64,000 bases of DNA from contig JAEWJZ010000014.1 in the NCBI GenBank assembly GCA_023386315.1, forward strand, positions 501,001-565,000, given 5' to 3'. The notes under the pieces are model-generated. The model did no database searches, was not told the origin of the DNA, and saw only the letters and a program-made list of their open reading frames with translations. This document shows positions 51,399 to 59,882 of the stretch, piece by piece; position 1 is the first letter of the stretch; every line of letters starts with the position of its first letter. Source of the DNA: Bacillota bacterium. Lineage in GTDB: Bacteria > Bacillota > Clostridia > Lachnospirales > Lachnospiraceae. A program made the position numbers and the translations under genes.

Positions 51399-51935
51399 AT
51401 GTCTAAATATGCGGGTACAAAAACAGAACAGAATTTAAAAGATGCATTTGCCGGCGAGTCCATGGCAAGAAATAAGTATACTTTTTATGCGTCTGCTGCA
51501 AAAAAAGCCGGATATGAGCAGATGGCTGCGTTATATCTGGAAACTGCTGACCAGGAGAAGGAGCATGCTAAGATGTGGTTTAAAGAACTGCACGGCATTG
51601 GCACTCCGGAAGAGAACCTTGTGGATGCTGCAGAAGGTGAAAACTATGAGTGGACAGATATGTATAAAAGAATGGCTGAAGAAGCCAGAGCAGAAGGGTT
51701 CACAGAGCTTGCACTGAAGTTTGAATTTGTCGGTAAGGTAGAAGCTGCTCATGAAAAGAGATATTTAAAGCTGTTGGACAGCTTAAAGAATGATAAAACC
51801 TTTAAGGGCGATGCTCCCCTTGGCTGGAAGTGCCGCAACTGCGGTTATATTCACGAAGGTGCGGAGGCTCCTGAGATTTGTCCGGTATGCGCTCATCCGA
51901 AAGCCTATTTTGAAAGAAAAGCTGAAAATTACTAA
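51399..51935 (+). CDS. rbr: Rubrerythrin (classical domain order)
   Basis: A 178-residue peroxide reductase: ferritin-like di-iron domain at 1-138 ([43 protein letters not shown]) and a C-terminal rubredoxin centre with C145, C148, C161 and C164 ([20 protein letters not shown]). It follows the reverse rubrerythrin by 29 bp with its own AGGAGG. Together they would remove hydrogen peroxide, including that made by the superoxide reductase at 9.6 kb. A strong terminator follows. Confidence 0.96.
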   Translation: MSKYAGTKTEQNLKDAFAGESMARNKYTFYASAAKKAGYEQMAALYLETADQEKEHAKMWFKELHGIGTPEENLVDAAEGENYEWTDMYKRMAEEARAEGFTELALKFEFVGKVEAAHEKRYLKLLDSLKNDKTFKGDAPLGWKCRNCGYIHEGAEAPEICPVCAHPKAYFERKAENY

Positions 51936-51968
51936 AGCACTGCCGTAAACTCTCCGTTACAGGCAGAG

Positions 51969-52016
51969 ACGTGGCAGAAGTCATAAGAGACCAGACTCTT
52001 TTGACTTCTGCCACGT
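51969..52016. terminator. Strong bidirectional terminator after the rubrerythrins
   Basis: A perfect 15-bp stem (51969-51983 with 52002-52016) enclosing 18 nt, with T-rich flanks; ends the rubrerythrin operon and the convergent glycosyltransferase gene. Confidence 0.9.
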
Positions 52017-52026
52017 TTTATATTTC

Positions 52027-53058
52027 CTAATCTCTTAAAGATTCCTTCTCCACTGCATTCTGGGCAAGTTCCTGATACAGCTTTGACTGTGTTAAATCTC
52101 CCGATAGTTCGTAACATCTGGCAAGTTTAAGAAGAGGGAGTTCCTTCGAATACCTGATATTCAGTTCACATTCCGTTTCATAAGCTGCATTATAAAACCA
52201 GATCACTGCTTCCTGCAGATCTCCCACTTCCATAAAATACTCTCCGACATCATAACAGACCTCCGCACTGGCTTTTCCGCAAGCAATATTCTTCAGTGCA
52301 TTTTTTAAGATCTGGGTTCCATCATGCTTTATCCGTCCGCATCTCGTCAAAACACACTGAATAATTTTCAACTCTTCTTCTGCCCTGTCTTCTGACAACA
52401 GACCGGTAAAATAAGCTTCCGCATCCAGAAAATCCTGATCCTCTCCGGAAATAAACAGTTCCCTGGCATACATGAAACGAAGCTTCTTAGAAAGAGGAAT
52501 TTCTTTTTTTATAAGTTTTCTGAAAATACCAAAATCACGCTTTGAATGATTTCCTTCCGGCATATGTATGATTTCTATTTCGCTGTCAAATATAATCGGA
52601 TCTAAGCGTATAGTTTCATGAACCGGATCCAGCCACTCAAATCTGCGGTTTCTTTTAAATAATTTGGGACGGTACTCGCAATCAAAGTTATACGTTGTAT
52701 TAAACTGCAGCTGATTGGTGTATTTCATCTGTACGATTTCTATCTCGGGCAGAATACATTGCTTTAAATCCATAAACCTTTTTCTGTTTTCCTCATCAAT
52801 GACCTCATCGGCATCCGCCACATAGATATAATCCATCTCTGCTTTTTCAAAAGAGAAATTTCTTGCAGCGGCAAAATCATCTACCCAGGTAAAATCAAAG
52901 ATTCTGCACCCAAACTGTTTCCCGATCTCCTTTGTTCTGTCTGTTGATCCGGTATCTACAAGAACTATCTCATCAACCAGATCCTTCAGGCTTAAAAGAC
53001 AGCGGGCCAATACATTTTCTTCATTTTTTACAATCAGGCATGCACTGACAGTAATCAT
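52027..53058 (-). CDS. Family 2 glycosyltransferase with C-terminal TPR-like helices
   Basis: A 343-residue protein. The GT-A fold spans about 1-210: SACLIVKNEENVLARCLLSL, IVLVDTGSTDRTKEI and the metal motif VADADEVID, then YRPKLFKRN and WLDPVHETI. The remaining 130 residues are helical repeats (DVGEYFMEVGDLQEAVIWFY). This layout matches SunS-like and similar peptide or protein glycosyltransferases of Firmicutes. No signal or membrane helix. No bacteriocin or flagellin gene is near, so the acceptor is unknown. Confidence 0.88.
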   Translation of the reverse strand: MITVSACLIVKNEENVLARCLLSLKDLVDEIVLVDTGSTDRTKEIGKQFGCRIFDFTWVDDFAAARNFSFEKAEMDYIYVADADEVIDEENRKRFMDLKQCILPEIEIVQMKYTNQLQFNTTYNFDCEYRPKLFKRNRRFEWLDPVHETIRLDPIIFDSEIEIIHMPEGNHSKRDFGIFRKLIKKEIPLSKKLRFMYARELFISGEDQDFLDAEAYFTGLLSEDRAEEELKIIQCVLTRCGRIKHDGTQILKNALKNIACGKASAEVCYDVGEYFMEVGDLQEAVIWFYNAAYETECELNIRYSKELPLLKLARCYELSGDLTQSKLYQELAQNAVEKESLRD

Positions 53059-53241
53059 CTTCTCTACCTCTTCTCTTTCGTTTTCTTAATGATAACTGAT
53101 CCATTGTTTATCCCTCCGTTTTTATATATTTTATCACTTTTATCAGCTTTGTACAGCAGGATTGGATTTTCCCGGGCAGAGAAAAAGTGTACAACGGCAG
53201 ATATGCAATTGTACACTTCAAATAATTTTAATTTTTTTCTA

Positions 53242-54141
53242 TTATATGACGCGGTTTTTAATAGAACCAATTTCCTCTATTATGCATTCCACTTCGTCAC
53301 CCACTGACAGAAATGCAGGGGGATTAAAGCCCATTCCCACCCCTTTTGGAGTTCCGGTGGATATAATTGTTCCTGCCTTCAGCGTCATTCCTTTTGACAG
53401 TTCACTGATAATGTGATCGATTTGGAATATCATAAGACGTGTATTGCTGTCCTGCCTCAGTTCTCCGTTTACCTTTGACTGAATGGATAGCTCAGGCGGA
53501 TAGGAAATGGAATTGGAAGTGAGAATACAGGGGCCCATGGGAGTGAATCCGTCAAGGCTTTTTCCGAAATACCACTGTTTATGGGCCGTTTGAATATTGC
53601 GTGCGCTCACGTCGTTAATAATGGTATAACCAAATATATAATCTGCTGCCTTCTCTGCAGGCACATCTTTCGCGTCTTTTCCAATAATAACAGCTAACTC
53701 GGCTTCATAATCCAGGCTGTCCACCATATCACAGTGACTTAATATTTCACCATAAGGGGCCACCGCTTCATTCACTCTCTTGGAGAAGTAGACTGCATAG
53801 TTTCTTTCTCTGTCAAACGCCTCTTTTTTGTAGCGCGCTGACTCCTCGGCATGTTCCATGTAATTAAGACCCAGACAGATAATATCCTGATCTGGTGTCA
53901 TAATTGGGGCCAGGAGGGTGACTTCTTTCATCATAGCCGCTCCTACGATGTTGCTGCTGTAAGGATCCAGCCCAGATGCATGTTCAAGCAGGTCCCGTTC
54001 TGACTGGCTCAGTCCCTTTACAACTTCCAGCATCTCTCTGTATTCCATACCGAAGGCCTTAAGAGGGAAAACCCACATCCCATCCCTGCTCACGACTCCG
54101 ATATCTCTTCTACGGTCAACCTCGTAAGTAACTAATTTCAT
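53242..54141 (-). CDS. Fumarylacetoacetate hydrolase-family protein
   Basis: A 299-residue enzyme. The C-terminal two thirds carry the family signature: CLGLNYMEHAEESA, DYEAELAVIIGK (metal Glu residues), FGYTIINDVSARN, GKSLDGFTPMGPCI and GTIISTGTPKGVGMG. Members cleave C-C bonds in beta-diketones or decarboxylate/hydrate similar acids. It starts 12 bp after glpP and is probably expressed with it, an unusual pairing; its substrate is unknown. Confidence 0.88.
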   Translation of the reverse strand: MKLVTYEVDRRRDIGVVSRDGMWVFPLKAFGMEYREMLEVVKGLSQSERDLLEHASGLDPYSSNIVGAAMMKEVTLLAPIMTPDQDIICLGLNYMEHAEESARYKKEAFDRERNYAVYFSKRVNEAVAPYGEILSHCDMVDSLDYEAELAVIIGKDAKDVPAEKAADYIFGYTIINDVSARNIQTAHKQWYFGKSLDGFTPMGPCILTSNSISYPPELSIQSKVNGELRQDSNTRLMIFQIDHIISELSKGMTLKAGTIISTGTPKGVGMGFNPPAFLSVGDEVECIIEEIGSIKNRVI

Positions 54142-54153
54142 AAAATCCTCCTT

Positions 54154-54714
54154 TTACATGAACCATAACTCTTCCCTGGTGGTAGAGATCGCATCTGCTC
54201 CTGCGTTAAATGCAGCCATGATATCCTTCTTGTCCGATATCAGCCCGCCGGCGATGATGGGAATGTTGGTATATCTGCGGATCTCTTCCAGTGCTTTGGG
54301 CATTACTCCCGGCATGATTTCAACCATATCCGGATGGAAGGTGTCAATCTGCTTTTTTGTCGTACTCATGGCAAGCGAATCGATGATAAAAGTCCTCTGA
54401 ATCCCGAATAATCCCAACTCCACCGCGCGCTTTACAAGGAGCGGCTTCGTACTGATGATACCATCAGCACAGGTATTTTCCTTAATAAAATCTACCACGA
54501 TCTCTTTTGAACTGAGACCATGGGTCAGATCTGCATGTATCATGGCGTACTTTCCATGCTCTTTTATCTGCCGTACAATGTTTCCGATGTTTAAAATACT
54601 TCCGTATAGAACAAACACGACCTGGCACTCTGACTCAAAACACCGTTTCAGTCCGCCTTCATCCTTTACTGCCGCAATCACCGGAGATGTCTCCAGCAAC
54701 TCAATTGCTTTCAT
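54154..54714 (-). CDS. glpP: Glycerol-3-phosphate-responsive antiterminator GlpP
   Basis: A 186-residue TIM-barrel-like RNA-binding regulator: MKAIELLETSPVIAAVKDEG, HADLTHGLSSKEIVVDFI and MPGVMPKALEEIRRYTNIPI, then GGLISDKKDI. In Bacillus, GlpP with bound glycerol-3-phosphate prevents termination in the leaders of glpD and glpFK. Here the leaders of glpK and the glpA-like gene both contain terminators preceded by a shared 17-nt motif. Its own promoter TTGACG-17-TAAAGT is at 54783-54755, so it is transcribed apart from the enzymes. Confidence 0.95.
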   Translation of the reverse strand: MKAIELLETSPVIAAVKDEGGLKRCFESECQVVFVLYGSILNIGNIVRQIKEHGKYAMIHADLTHGLSSKEIVVDFIKENTCADGIISTKPLLVKRAVELGLFGIQRTFIIDSLAMSTTKKQIDTFHPDMVEIMPGVMPKALEEIRRYTNIPIIAGGLISDKKDIMAAFNAGADAISTTREELWFM

Positions 54715-54754
54715 TTTTATCCCTCCACACCCAAAAAACTATGGATCTTGTTCT

Positions 54755-54783
54755 ACTTTATCAATCCTGACCACCACCGTCAA
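54755..54783 (-). promoter_or_regulatory. glpP promoter
   Basis: TTGACG (54783-54778), a 17-bp spacer and TAAAGT (54760-54755) on the minus strand, about 35 nt before the glpP start. Confidence 0.6.
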
Positions 54784-54867
54784 GAAATATTTTTCTCATT
54801 CTTTATTTTCTTTCGAAAGTTAAGTCTCTATCCATTTTTTTCCCGCAGCTGACTGATTAAAATAAAC

Positions 54868-54920
54868 CCGCAGCAAAAGCTCTTTATACCCACGGATAAA
54901 GCGGGCGGCATTTGCTGCGG
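54868..54920 (-). terminator. Terminator after the glpA/glpB-like/DUF1667 operon
   Basis: CCGCAGCAAA (54868-54877) and TTTGCTGCGG (54911-54920) form a perfect 10-bp stem; the T-rich GTTTATTTT follows on the minus strand. It separates this operon from glpP. Confidence 0.75.
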
Positions 54921-54934
54921 ATTTTACTGATCAA

Positions 54935-55297
54935 TTATGATCTTTTTACATTTCTTGCGGCTACGATGGATACTCCGGTACCGGCACAGTTTTCAATGAT
55001 TACATCTCCGATTGCAACCGGGGCTTGAACGGAGGCATTTTGAATTTCTTTCATACAATCAAATATTTTGCCTTTTGGAATATCTGTTTTTGTTTTTACG
55101 GGTACCATGGCAAATTCTCCGTCAACCACTCTTACAGTAGATGTTACCACCCTGGTTGGGCTTAAAACCTCTTTCTCCCCGTACTCTGCGCCTCTTGCAC
55201 AGGAATTGCCAGTCACGGTCACTGCACCGTTTTCTATACGTACGGTCAAAGGGCAACCCAGGGGGCAGCAGATACAGATCAGTTCACGTTCTTCCAT
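54935..55297 (-). CDS. DUF1667 protein, third subunit of the glycerol-3-phosphate oxidation operon
   Basis: A 120-residue protein with CICCPLGC near the N-terminus and NSCARG near residue 32, the cysteine pattern of DUF1667, which resembles a short iron-sulfur N-terminal part of molybdopterin oxidoreductases. It starts 1 bp after the FAD oxidoreductase gene. The trio GlpA-like, GlpB-like, DUF1667 is common in Clostridia and takes the place of GlpABC; an electron-transfer role is inferred. Confidence 0.85.
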   Translation of the reverse strand: MEERELICICCPLGCPLTVRIENGAVTVTGNSCARGAEYGEKEVLSPTRVVTSTVRVVDGEFAMVPVKTKTDIPKGKIFDCMKEIQNASVQAPVAIGDVIIENCAGTGVSIVAARNVKRS

Positions 55298-55298
55298 A

Positions 55299-56564
55299 TT
55301 AATCCTCCTCTGTGCAGATTACGATTTCTGCCAAATCCGGATATTTCTCCAGACTTTCTTTCTTTATTGCTACCTGCTCCATCTCTCCGGGTGCAAGAAT
55401 CTTTTTCTTCTTGTGATAAACCCGTTCATCGCCATAATAAATGCTGATATAGCGGTCCCGGTACACATCTGAAACACGGAAACGGATCTTCCACTGGTCT
55501 GCATCGGAATCCCGGTTGACAAACTGGGGAACTGTATAGCGGACACCGTTTACAGCCCGGATCCTGATATCCGCAGAAGAGGTTTCCTGTTTTTGGGATA
55601 CTGCATAGGCTGCCGCACTTCTTCCTGCAAGAGCAGCCTCTTCGGAAACATAATCCACCAGATCATGCACATGGAGTACATTTCCGCAGGCAAAAATTCC
55701 GTTTATGCTGGTCTCCAGACGGTCATTGACTACAGGACCTCCAGTAATCTGGTCAAGATTGACTCCGGCACTCTTTGACAGCTCATTTTCCGGAATCAGA
55801 CCTACAGACAGAAGAAGTGTATCGCAGGAATAATATTCCTCTGTTCCCTGTATGGGTCTTCGCTTTTCATCCACTGCAGCAAGCGTAACTCCGGTTACCC
55901 GCTCTTTTCCATGAATCTCTATCACCGTATGGCTTAATTTCAACGGAATTCCATAGTCATCCAGGCACTGCACGATGTTTCTCTTTAACCCGCCGGAATA
56001 AGGCATCAGCTCTGCAACCACCTTTACTTTGGCGCCTTCCAGAGTCATACGTCTTGCCATAATAAGACCGATGTCTCCTGAACCCAGTATCACCACTTCT
56101 TTTCCCACTTCATAACCGTCTAAGTTCATGAGGCGCTGTGCAGTTCCTGCGGAGTAGATACCTGCCGGACGATAGCCTGGTATGTTAAGGGCTCCCCTTG
56201 GGCGTTCCCTGCAGCCCATGGCCAGGATCACAGCACCTGCTTTTATCTGGATTAATCCCTCTTCCCGGTTTATAACCGTCAGTACCCTGTCATTGCTGAT
56301 GGAGAGAACCATGGTGTTAAGTTTATACGGTATCTGTTCCTTTTCAATCATGTCAATATAGCGGGACGCATATTCCGGTCCTGTCAGCTCTTCTTTAAAT
56401 GTATGAAGGCCAAATCCGTTATGAATGCACTGATTTAAAATACCACCCAGGTGACCTTCCCGTTCCAGAATCAGTATATCCTCAGTGCCTGCTTTCCTTG
56501 CAGCTGCAGCTGCAGCCAGACCTGCAGGACCTCCTCCGATAATAACGATATCATGCTCTGTCAT
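55299..56564 (-). CDS. FAD-dependent oxidoreductase (GlpB-like, NADH-oxidase/sarcosine-oxidase-alpha type)
   Basis: A 421-residue flavoprotein: HDIVIIGGGPAGLAAAAAAR binds FAD, VVILGSGDIGLIMARRM is a second dinucleotide fold, and GIFACGNVLHVHDLVDYVSEEA the C-terminal FAD motif. It lies between the GlpA-like dehydrogenase and DUF1667, with 1-bp gaps on both sides. It probably passes electrons from glycerol-3-phosphate oxidation to NAD or an iron-sulfur carrier. GlpB of Enterobacteria is only distantly similar, so I give no symbol. Confidence 0.88.
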   Translation of the reverse strand: MTEHDIVIIGGGPAGLAAAAAARKAGTEDILILEREGHLGGILNQCIHNGFGLHTFKEELTGPEYASRYIDMIEKEQIPYKLNTMVLSISNDRVLTVINREEGLIQIKAGAVILAMGCRERPRGALNIPGYRPAGIYSAGTAQRLMNLDGYEVGKEVVILGSGDIGLIMARRMTLEGAKVKVVAELMPYSGGLKRNIVQCLDDYGIPLKLSHTVIEIHGKERVTGVTLAAVDEKRRPIQGTEEYYSCDTLLLSVGLIPENELSKSAGVNLDQITGGPVVNDRLETSINGIFACGNVLHVHDLVDYVSEEAALAGRSAAAYAVSQKQETSSADIRIRAVNGVRYTVPQFVNRDSDADQWKIRFRVSDVYRDRYISIYYGDERVYHKKKKILAPGEMEQVAIKKESLEKYPDLAEIVICTEED

Positions 56565-56565
56565 G

Positions 56566-58014
56566 TCACTCTCCTCCTTGTCTTTTCCCTGTCAGTAAAT
56601 TGGAACCGGATCTGTTTTTGCAGATGTCTTCCATGTTTTTTCCTGTTTCCCTTGCAAGAATTTCCATTGTCTTCGGGATACAGAATCCTGACTGGCACCG
56701 TCCCATTCCTGCACGAACCCTGCGTTTAATTCCATCTACGGAAACTGCCCCTAAGGTTCTGTTTACCGCATCTGCAATCTCTCCTTCACTGACGCCTTCA
56801 CAACGGCAGATGATATTTCCGTATCTCGGATCTTTTTTAATCAGTTCTCCGCGTTCTTCCAGGGAAAGCTTCTGGGGATTGATAATGCCTTTTCTTGTTT
56901 CGATGAAGTTTTCCTTCTTCTGTGCATTGGCTTTCCCAGCTATCTGCTCAGCTAAATAAACACCTACTGCGGGAGCGCTTGAAAGTCCCGGAGATTCCAT
57001 TCCTGCCGCATCGAAGAAACCGTCTGCATCTGCTGCCTCTCCAACTACAAAGTCGTCTCCCTCCTCATGGGCACGGAGACCGGAAAAAGAGGTGATAACC
57101 TGACGGAACGGAATGTTATTCACGCCCCAGGCCGCTTTTTCCATAATATCGGAAAGTTCCTGCGCAGTTGTGGATGTCTCTTCTTTGTCGGTTACATTCA
57201 CTGCAGTCGGTCCTGTCAGAAGGTTGCCGTGAACCGTAGGTGTTACCAAAACACCTTTTCCCATCTTTCCGGGAAGCTGGAATATGGTATGGCTCACCAG
57301 ATTCCCTGCTTCTTTATCCAGAAGGCAGTAATCTCCTTTTCTGGGTATGATATGAAGCTTTTTCTCACTGACCATGTTGTGAATCTGGTCTGAGTAAACG
57401 CCGGCCGCATTGACCACATAGGAAGCGTGAATTATTTTATCACTGGATACTAAATCATAACCGGAATCCGTTTTGTTAATTGTCTCAATTACTGTCTCAA
57501 ATAAAAAATCGGTTCCATTGTCACAGGCATTCTCTGCCAGAGCTATGGTTAAACCAAAGGGACATACGATTCCACCAGTTGGAGCATATAAAGCCGCTAC
57601 TACGGTTTCAGACACACTGGGCTCCATGGCGCGGACTTCATTTCCGGTCAGTATGGATAAATCGGGAACTCCGTTTTTTAAGCCTTTTTCGTACAGCTCA
57701 TTGAGAGCCGGCCTGTCATCTTCAGAAAAGCAGAGAACCAGAGAACCGTTGCGGACAAAGGAAAAATCAAGAGCTTTAGAGAGTTCTCCCATCATGCGGT
57801 TTCCTTCTGTATTAAACCTCGCCTTTAATGAGCCTGGCTCTGCATCATATCCTGCATGCACAATGGCACTGTTGGATTTTGATGTACCGGAGCAGACATC
57901 TTCCTCCCGCTCAATGACACAGATTTTCAGCTGATAGCGGGACAGCTCCCTGGCTATGGCACAGCCCGTGACTCCGCCGCCGATGATCGCCGCATCGTAA
58001 TTTAATTCCTTCAT
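56566..58014 (-). CDS. Anaerobic glycerol-3-phosphate dehydrogenase, GlpA-like
   Basis: A 482-residue flavoprotein that oxidises glycerol-3-phosphate to dihydroxyacetone phosphate. YDAAIIGGGVTGCAIARELS binds FAD; the DAO domain runs to about 370; the C-terminal BFD-like domain has CRCEGVSEGEI and GMGRCQSGFC, four cysteines for a [2Fe-2S] cluster. I choose ATG at 58014 (GGAGGAGATTGATT upstream); the longer frame to 58107 runs through the leader terminator. Expression should depend on GlpP antitermination at 58065-58127. Confidence 0.92.
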   Translation of the reverse strand: MKELNYDAAIIGGGVTGCAIARELSRYQLKICVIEREEDVCSGTSKSNSAIVHAGYDAEPGSLKARFNTEGNRMMGELSKALDFSFVRNGSLVLCFSEDDRPALNELYEKGLKNGVPDLSILTGNEVRAMEPSVSETVVAALYAPTGGIVCPFGLTIALAENACDNGTDFLFETVIETINKTDSGYDLVSSDKIIHASYVVNAAGVYSDQIHNMVSEKKLHIIPRKGDYCLLDKEAGNLVSHTIFQLPGKMGKGVLVTPTVHGNLLTGPTAVNVTDKEETSTTAQELSDIMEKAAWGVNNIPFRQVITSFSGLRAHEEGDDFVVGEAADADGFFDAAGMESPGLSSAPAVGVYLAEQIAGKANAQKKENFIETRKGIINPQKLSLEERGELIKKDPRYGNIICRCEGVSEGEIADAVNRTLGAVSVDGIKRRVRAGMGRCQSGFCIPKTMEILARETGKNMEDICKNRSGSNLLTGKRQGGE

Positions 58015-58064
58015 AATCAATCTCCTCCAAATCCGTGATAATTCCCGGTTCGCCGGGAATATAG

Positions 58065-58127
58065 AAAAAAAAAGAGTAAGGAAAATAAACGGATAGCTCC
58101 GTATCATAATCCTTACTCTTTCGTCTC
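58065..58127 (-). promoter_or_regulatory. glpA leader attenuator with candidate GlpP site
   Basis: On the minus strand AGAGTAAGGA (58119-58110) pairs with TCCTTACTCT (58082-58073), enclosing an inner hairpin ACGGA/TCCGT, and is followed by nine T: a strong terminator upstream of the gene it controls. GAGACGAAAGAGTAAGG (58127-58111), which forms the 5' arm, matches 13 of 17 positions of the glpK leader. Confidence 0.85.
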
Positions 58128-58152
58128 AAAGGTTATTTATTTAATTGTATTA

Positions 58153-58182
58153 ATGCTAACATAAATTCAGTCTGATTGTCAA
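58153..58182 (-). promoter_or_regulatory. glpA-like operon promoter
   Basis: TTGACA (58182-58177), an 18-bp spacer and TAGCAT (58158-58153) on the minus strand, just after the glpK stop codon; transcription begins about 20 nt before the attenuator. Confidence 0.7.
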
Positions 58183-58195
58183 GTGATTTGTAGTC

Positions 58196-59698
58196 TTATT
58201 CATCCTCATCCTGAGACCAGTACAGGGCGCATTTAACGGCTCGCTTCCAGCCTCTGATTCTCTTTTTGCGGCATTCATCTTCCATCTGCCTGTCGAATGT
58301 TCTGGAAGCCTTCCAATTCTGTTTGATCTCTTCCCTGTCCTTCCAATACCCCACTGCCAGACCTGCCAGATATGCAGCGCCAAGAGCAGTTGTTTCGATG
58401 CAGCCTGGTCTGACAATCCGGGTGTCCAGTACATCTGCCTGGAACTGCATGAGAAAATTATTGGCACAGGCTCCGCCGTCTACCCTCAGCTCTTTTAAAT
58501 GGATCTGGGAATCCTGCTCCATGGCTTCAATAAGGTCATAAACCTGATAGGCCATGGATTCCAGCGTAGCCCGGATAAACTGCTCCTTGCTGGTTCCTCT
58601 GGTCACTCCCACTATGGTACCTCTGGCATACTGGTCCCAATAGGGAGCTCCAAGGCCTGCAAATGCCGGAACCACATAGACACCGCCGGTATCTTCCACT
58701 GCCTGGGCATATTCTTCTGTCTGGGAAGCGGACCTCACCATACGCATGGCATCCCGGAGCCATTGTATTGCGGCGCCTGCCACAAATACGCTTCCTTCCA
58801 GGGCGTACTGAATCCGGTCCTGATCACTGGCTGCAATGGTGGTTAGCAGTCCGTGTTCCGATTTTACCGCTTTTTCCCCGGTATTCATAAGGAGAAAGCA
58901 GCCGGTTCCGTATGTATTTTTAACTTCACCGGCTTCAAAGCAGCACTGTCCGAATAAAGCTGCCTGCTGATCTCCTGCGGCTCCGGCAATGGGGATCTTC
59001 CCGCCCATCACGTCTGAGGATGTATAGCCGTATACGCAGCTGGACGGTTTTACATCAGGAAGCATGGATTTTGGTATATTAAAATAGTTAAGAATGTCTT
59101 CGTCCCAGCATTTTTTATGAATATCAAACAGCATGGTTCTGGAAGCATTGGTATAATCCGTTACGTGGATGCAGCCCTTGGTCAGATTCCAGATCAGCCA
59201 GCTGTCCACGGTTCCAAAAAGCAGTTCTCCCCGCTCCGCTTTTTCTCTGGCCCCCTCTGCATGATCCAGGATCCATTCAATTTTACTTCCGGAAAAGTAA
59301 GCGTCCGGAATCAGACCGGTCCGCTCCCTGATAAGTTCATAAAGACCATCTTCTTTCAGGCGTTCAATACGGTCAGCGGTTCTTCTGCACTGCCATACGA
59401 TGGCATTGTAAACAGGCTCCCCCGTCTCCTTATCCCATACAACAGTGGTTTCTCTCTGGTTTGTAATTCCAATTGCAGCAATGTCGCTGTAATGCGCCCC
59501 AATTTTCCCCATGGCCTCCATGGTCACGGAAAGCTGTGATGACCATATCTCCATAGGATCGTGCTCCACCCAGCCTGGTTTTGGAAAAATCTGCCTGAAT
59601 TCTTTTTGCGCCTCGCTGCAGATTACCCCTTTCTCATCGAACAGTATGCAACGGGAACTTGTGGTTCCCTGATCCATAGCAATTACATATTTTCCCAT
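58196..59698 (-). CDS. glpK: Glycerol kinase
   Basis: A 500-residue FGGY kinase making glycerol-3-phosphate. [20 protein letters not shown] is the standard start; [50 protein letters not shown] and [16 protein letters not shown] follow in order. I choose ATG at 59698 (GGGGAAGGAATC upstream). The C-terminus is Lys/Asp-rich. No glycerol facilitator gene is next to it. Its leader contains a terminator with the candidate GlpP motif. Confidence 0.97.
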   Translation of the reverse strand: MGKYVIAMDQGTTSSRCILFDEKGVICSEAQKEFRQIFPKPGWVEHDPMEIWSSQLSVTMEAMGKIGAHYSDIAAIGITNQRETTVVWDKETGEPVYNAIVWQCRRTADRIERLKEDGLYELIRERTGLIPDAYFSGSKIEWILDHAEGAREKAERGELLFGTVDSWLIWNLTKGCIHVTDYTNASRTMLFDIHKKCWDEDILNYFNIPKSMLPDVKPSSCVYGYTSSDVMGGKIPIAGAAGDQQAALFGQCCFEAGEVKNTYGTGCFLLMNTGEKAVKSEHGLLTTIAASDQDRIQYALEGSVFVAGAAIQWLRDAMRMVRSASQTEEYAQAVEDTGGVYVVPAFAGLGAPYWDQYARGTIVGVTRGTSKEQFIRATLESMAYQVYDLIEAMEQDSQIHLKELRVDGGACANNFLMQFQADVLDTRIVRPGCIETTALGAAYLAGLAVGYWKDREEIKQNWKASRTFDRQMEDECRKKRIRGWKRAVKCALYWSQDEDE

Positions 59699-59748
59699 GA
59701 TTCCTTCCCCTTCCATCTTCTTTCATTTCGTTAATTTTTTACCAAACA

Positions 59749-59809
59749 ATAAAGAAAGAGCCTTGGAAATGTACGGTTCCCCGCAATCATCACCTGGCTC
59801 TGTCATCTC
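59749..59809 (-). promoter_or_regulatory. glpK leader attenuator with candidate GlpP site
   Basis: AGAGCC (59801-59796) pairs with GGCTCT (59762-59757), followed by TTCTTTATT on the minus strand. The motif GAGATGACAGAGCCAGG (59809-59793) overlaps the 5' arm and matches the glpA leader in 13 of 17 positions. The stem is weaker than that of glpA. Confidence 0.65.
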
Positions 59810-59837
59810 TTAGGCATTTTATAAATAATACAAATTT

Positions 59838-59866
59838 ATACTACCACACGGACAAAAATATGTCAA
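59838..59866 (-). promoter_or_regulatory. glpK promoter
   Basis: TTGACA (59866-59861), a 17-bp spacer and TAGTAT (59843-59838) on the minus strand; the start point near 59831 lies about 20 nt before the candidate GlpP motif. Confidence 0.75.
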
Positions 59867-59882
59867 GTTCTACAAAAAAACC

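Noticed and set aside
54872..54920. Second GlpP-type attenuator before glpP
   Set aside because: The hairpin is at the end of the DUF1667 gene and upstream of the glpP promoter, so it is an ordinary terminator.
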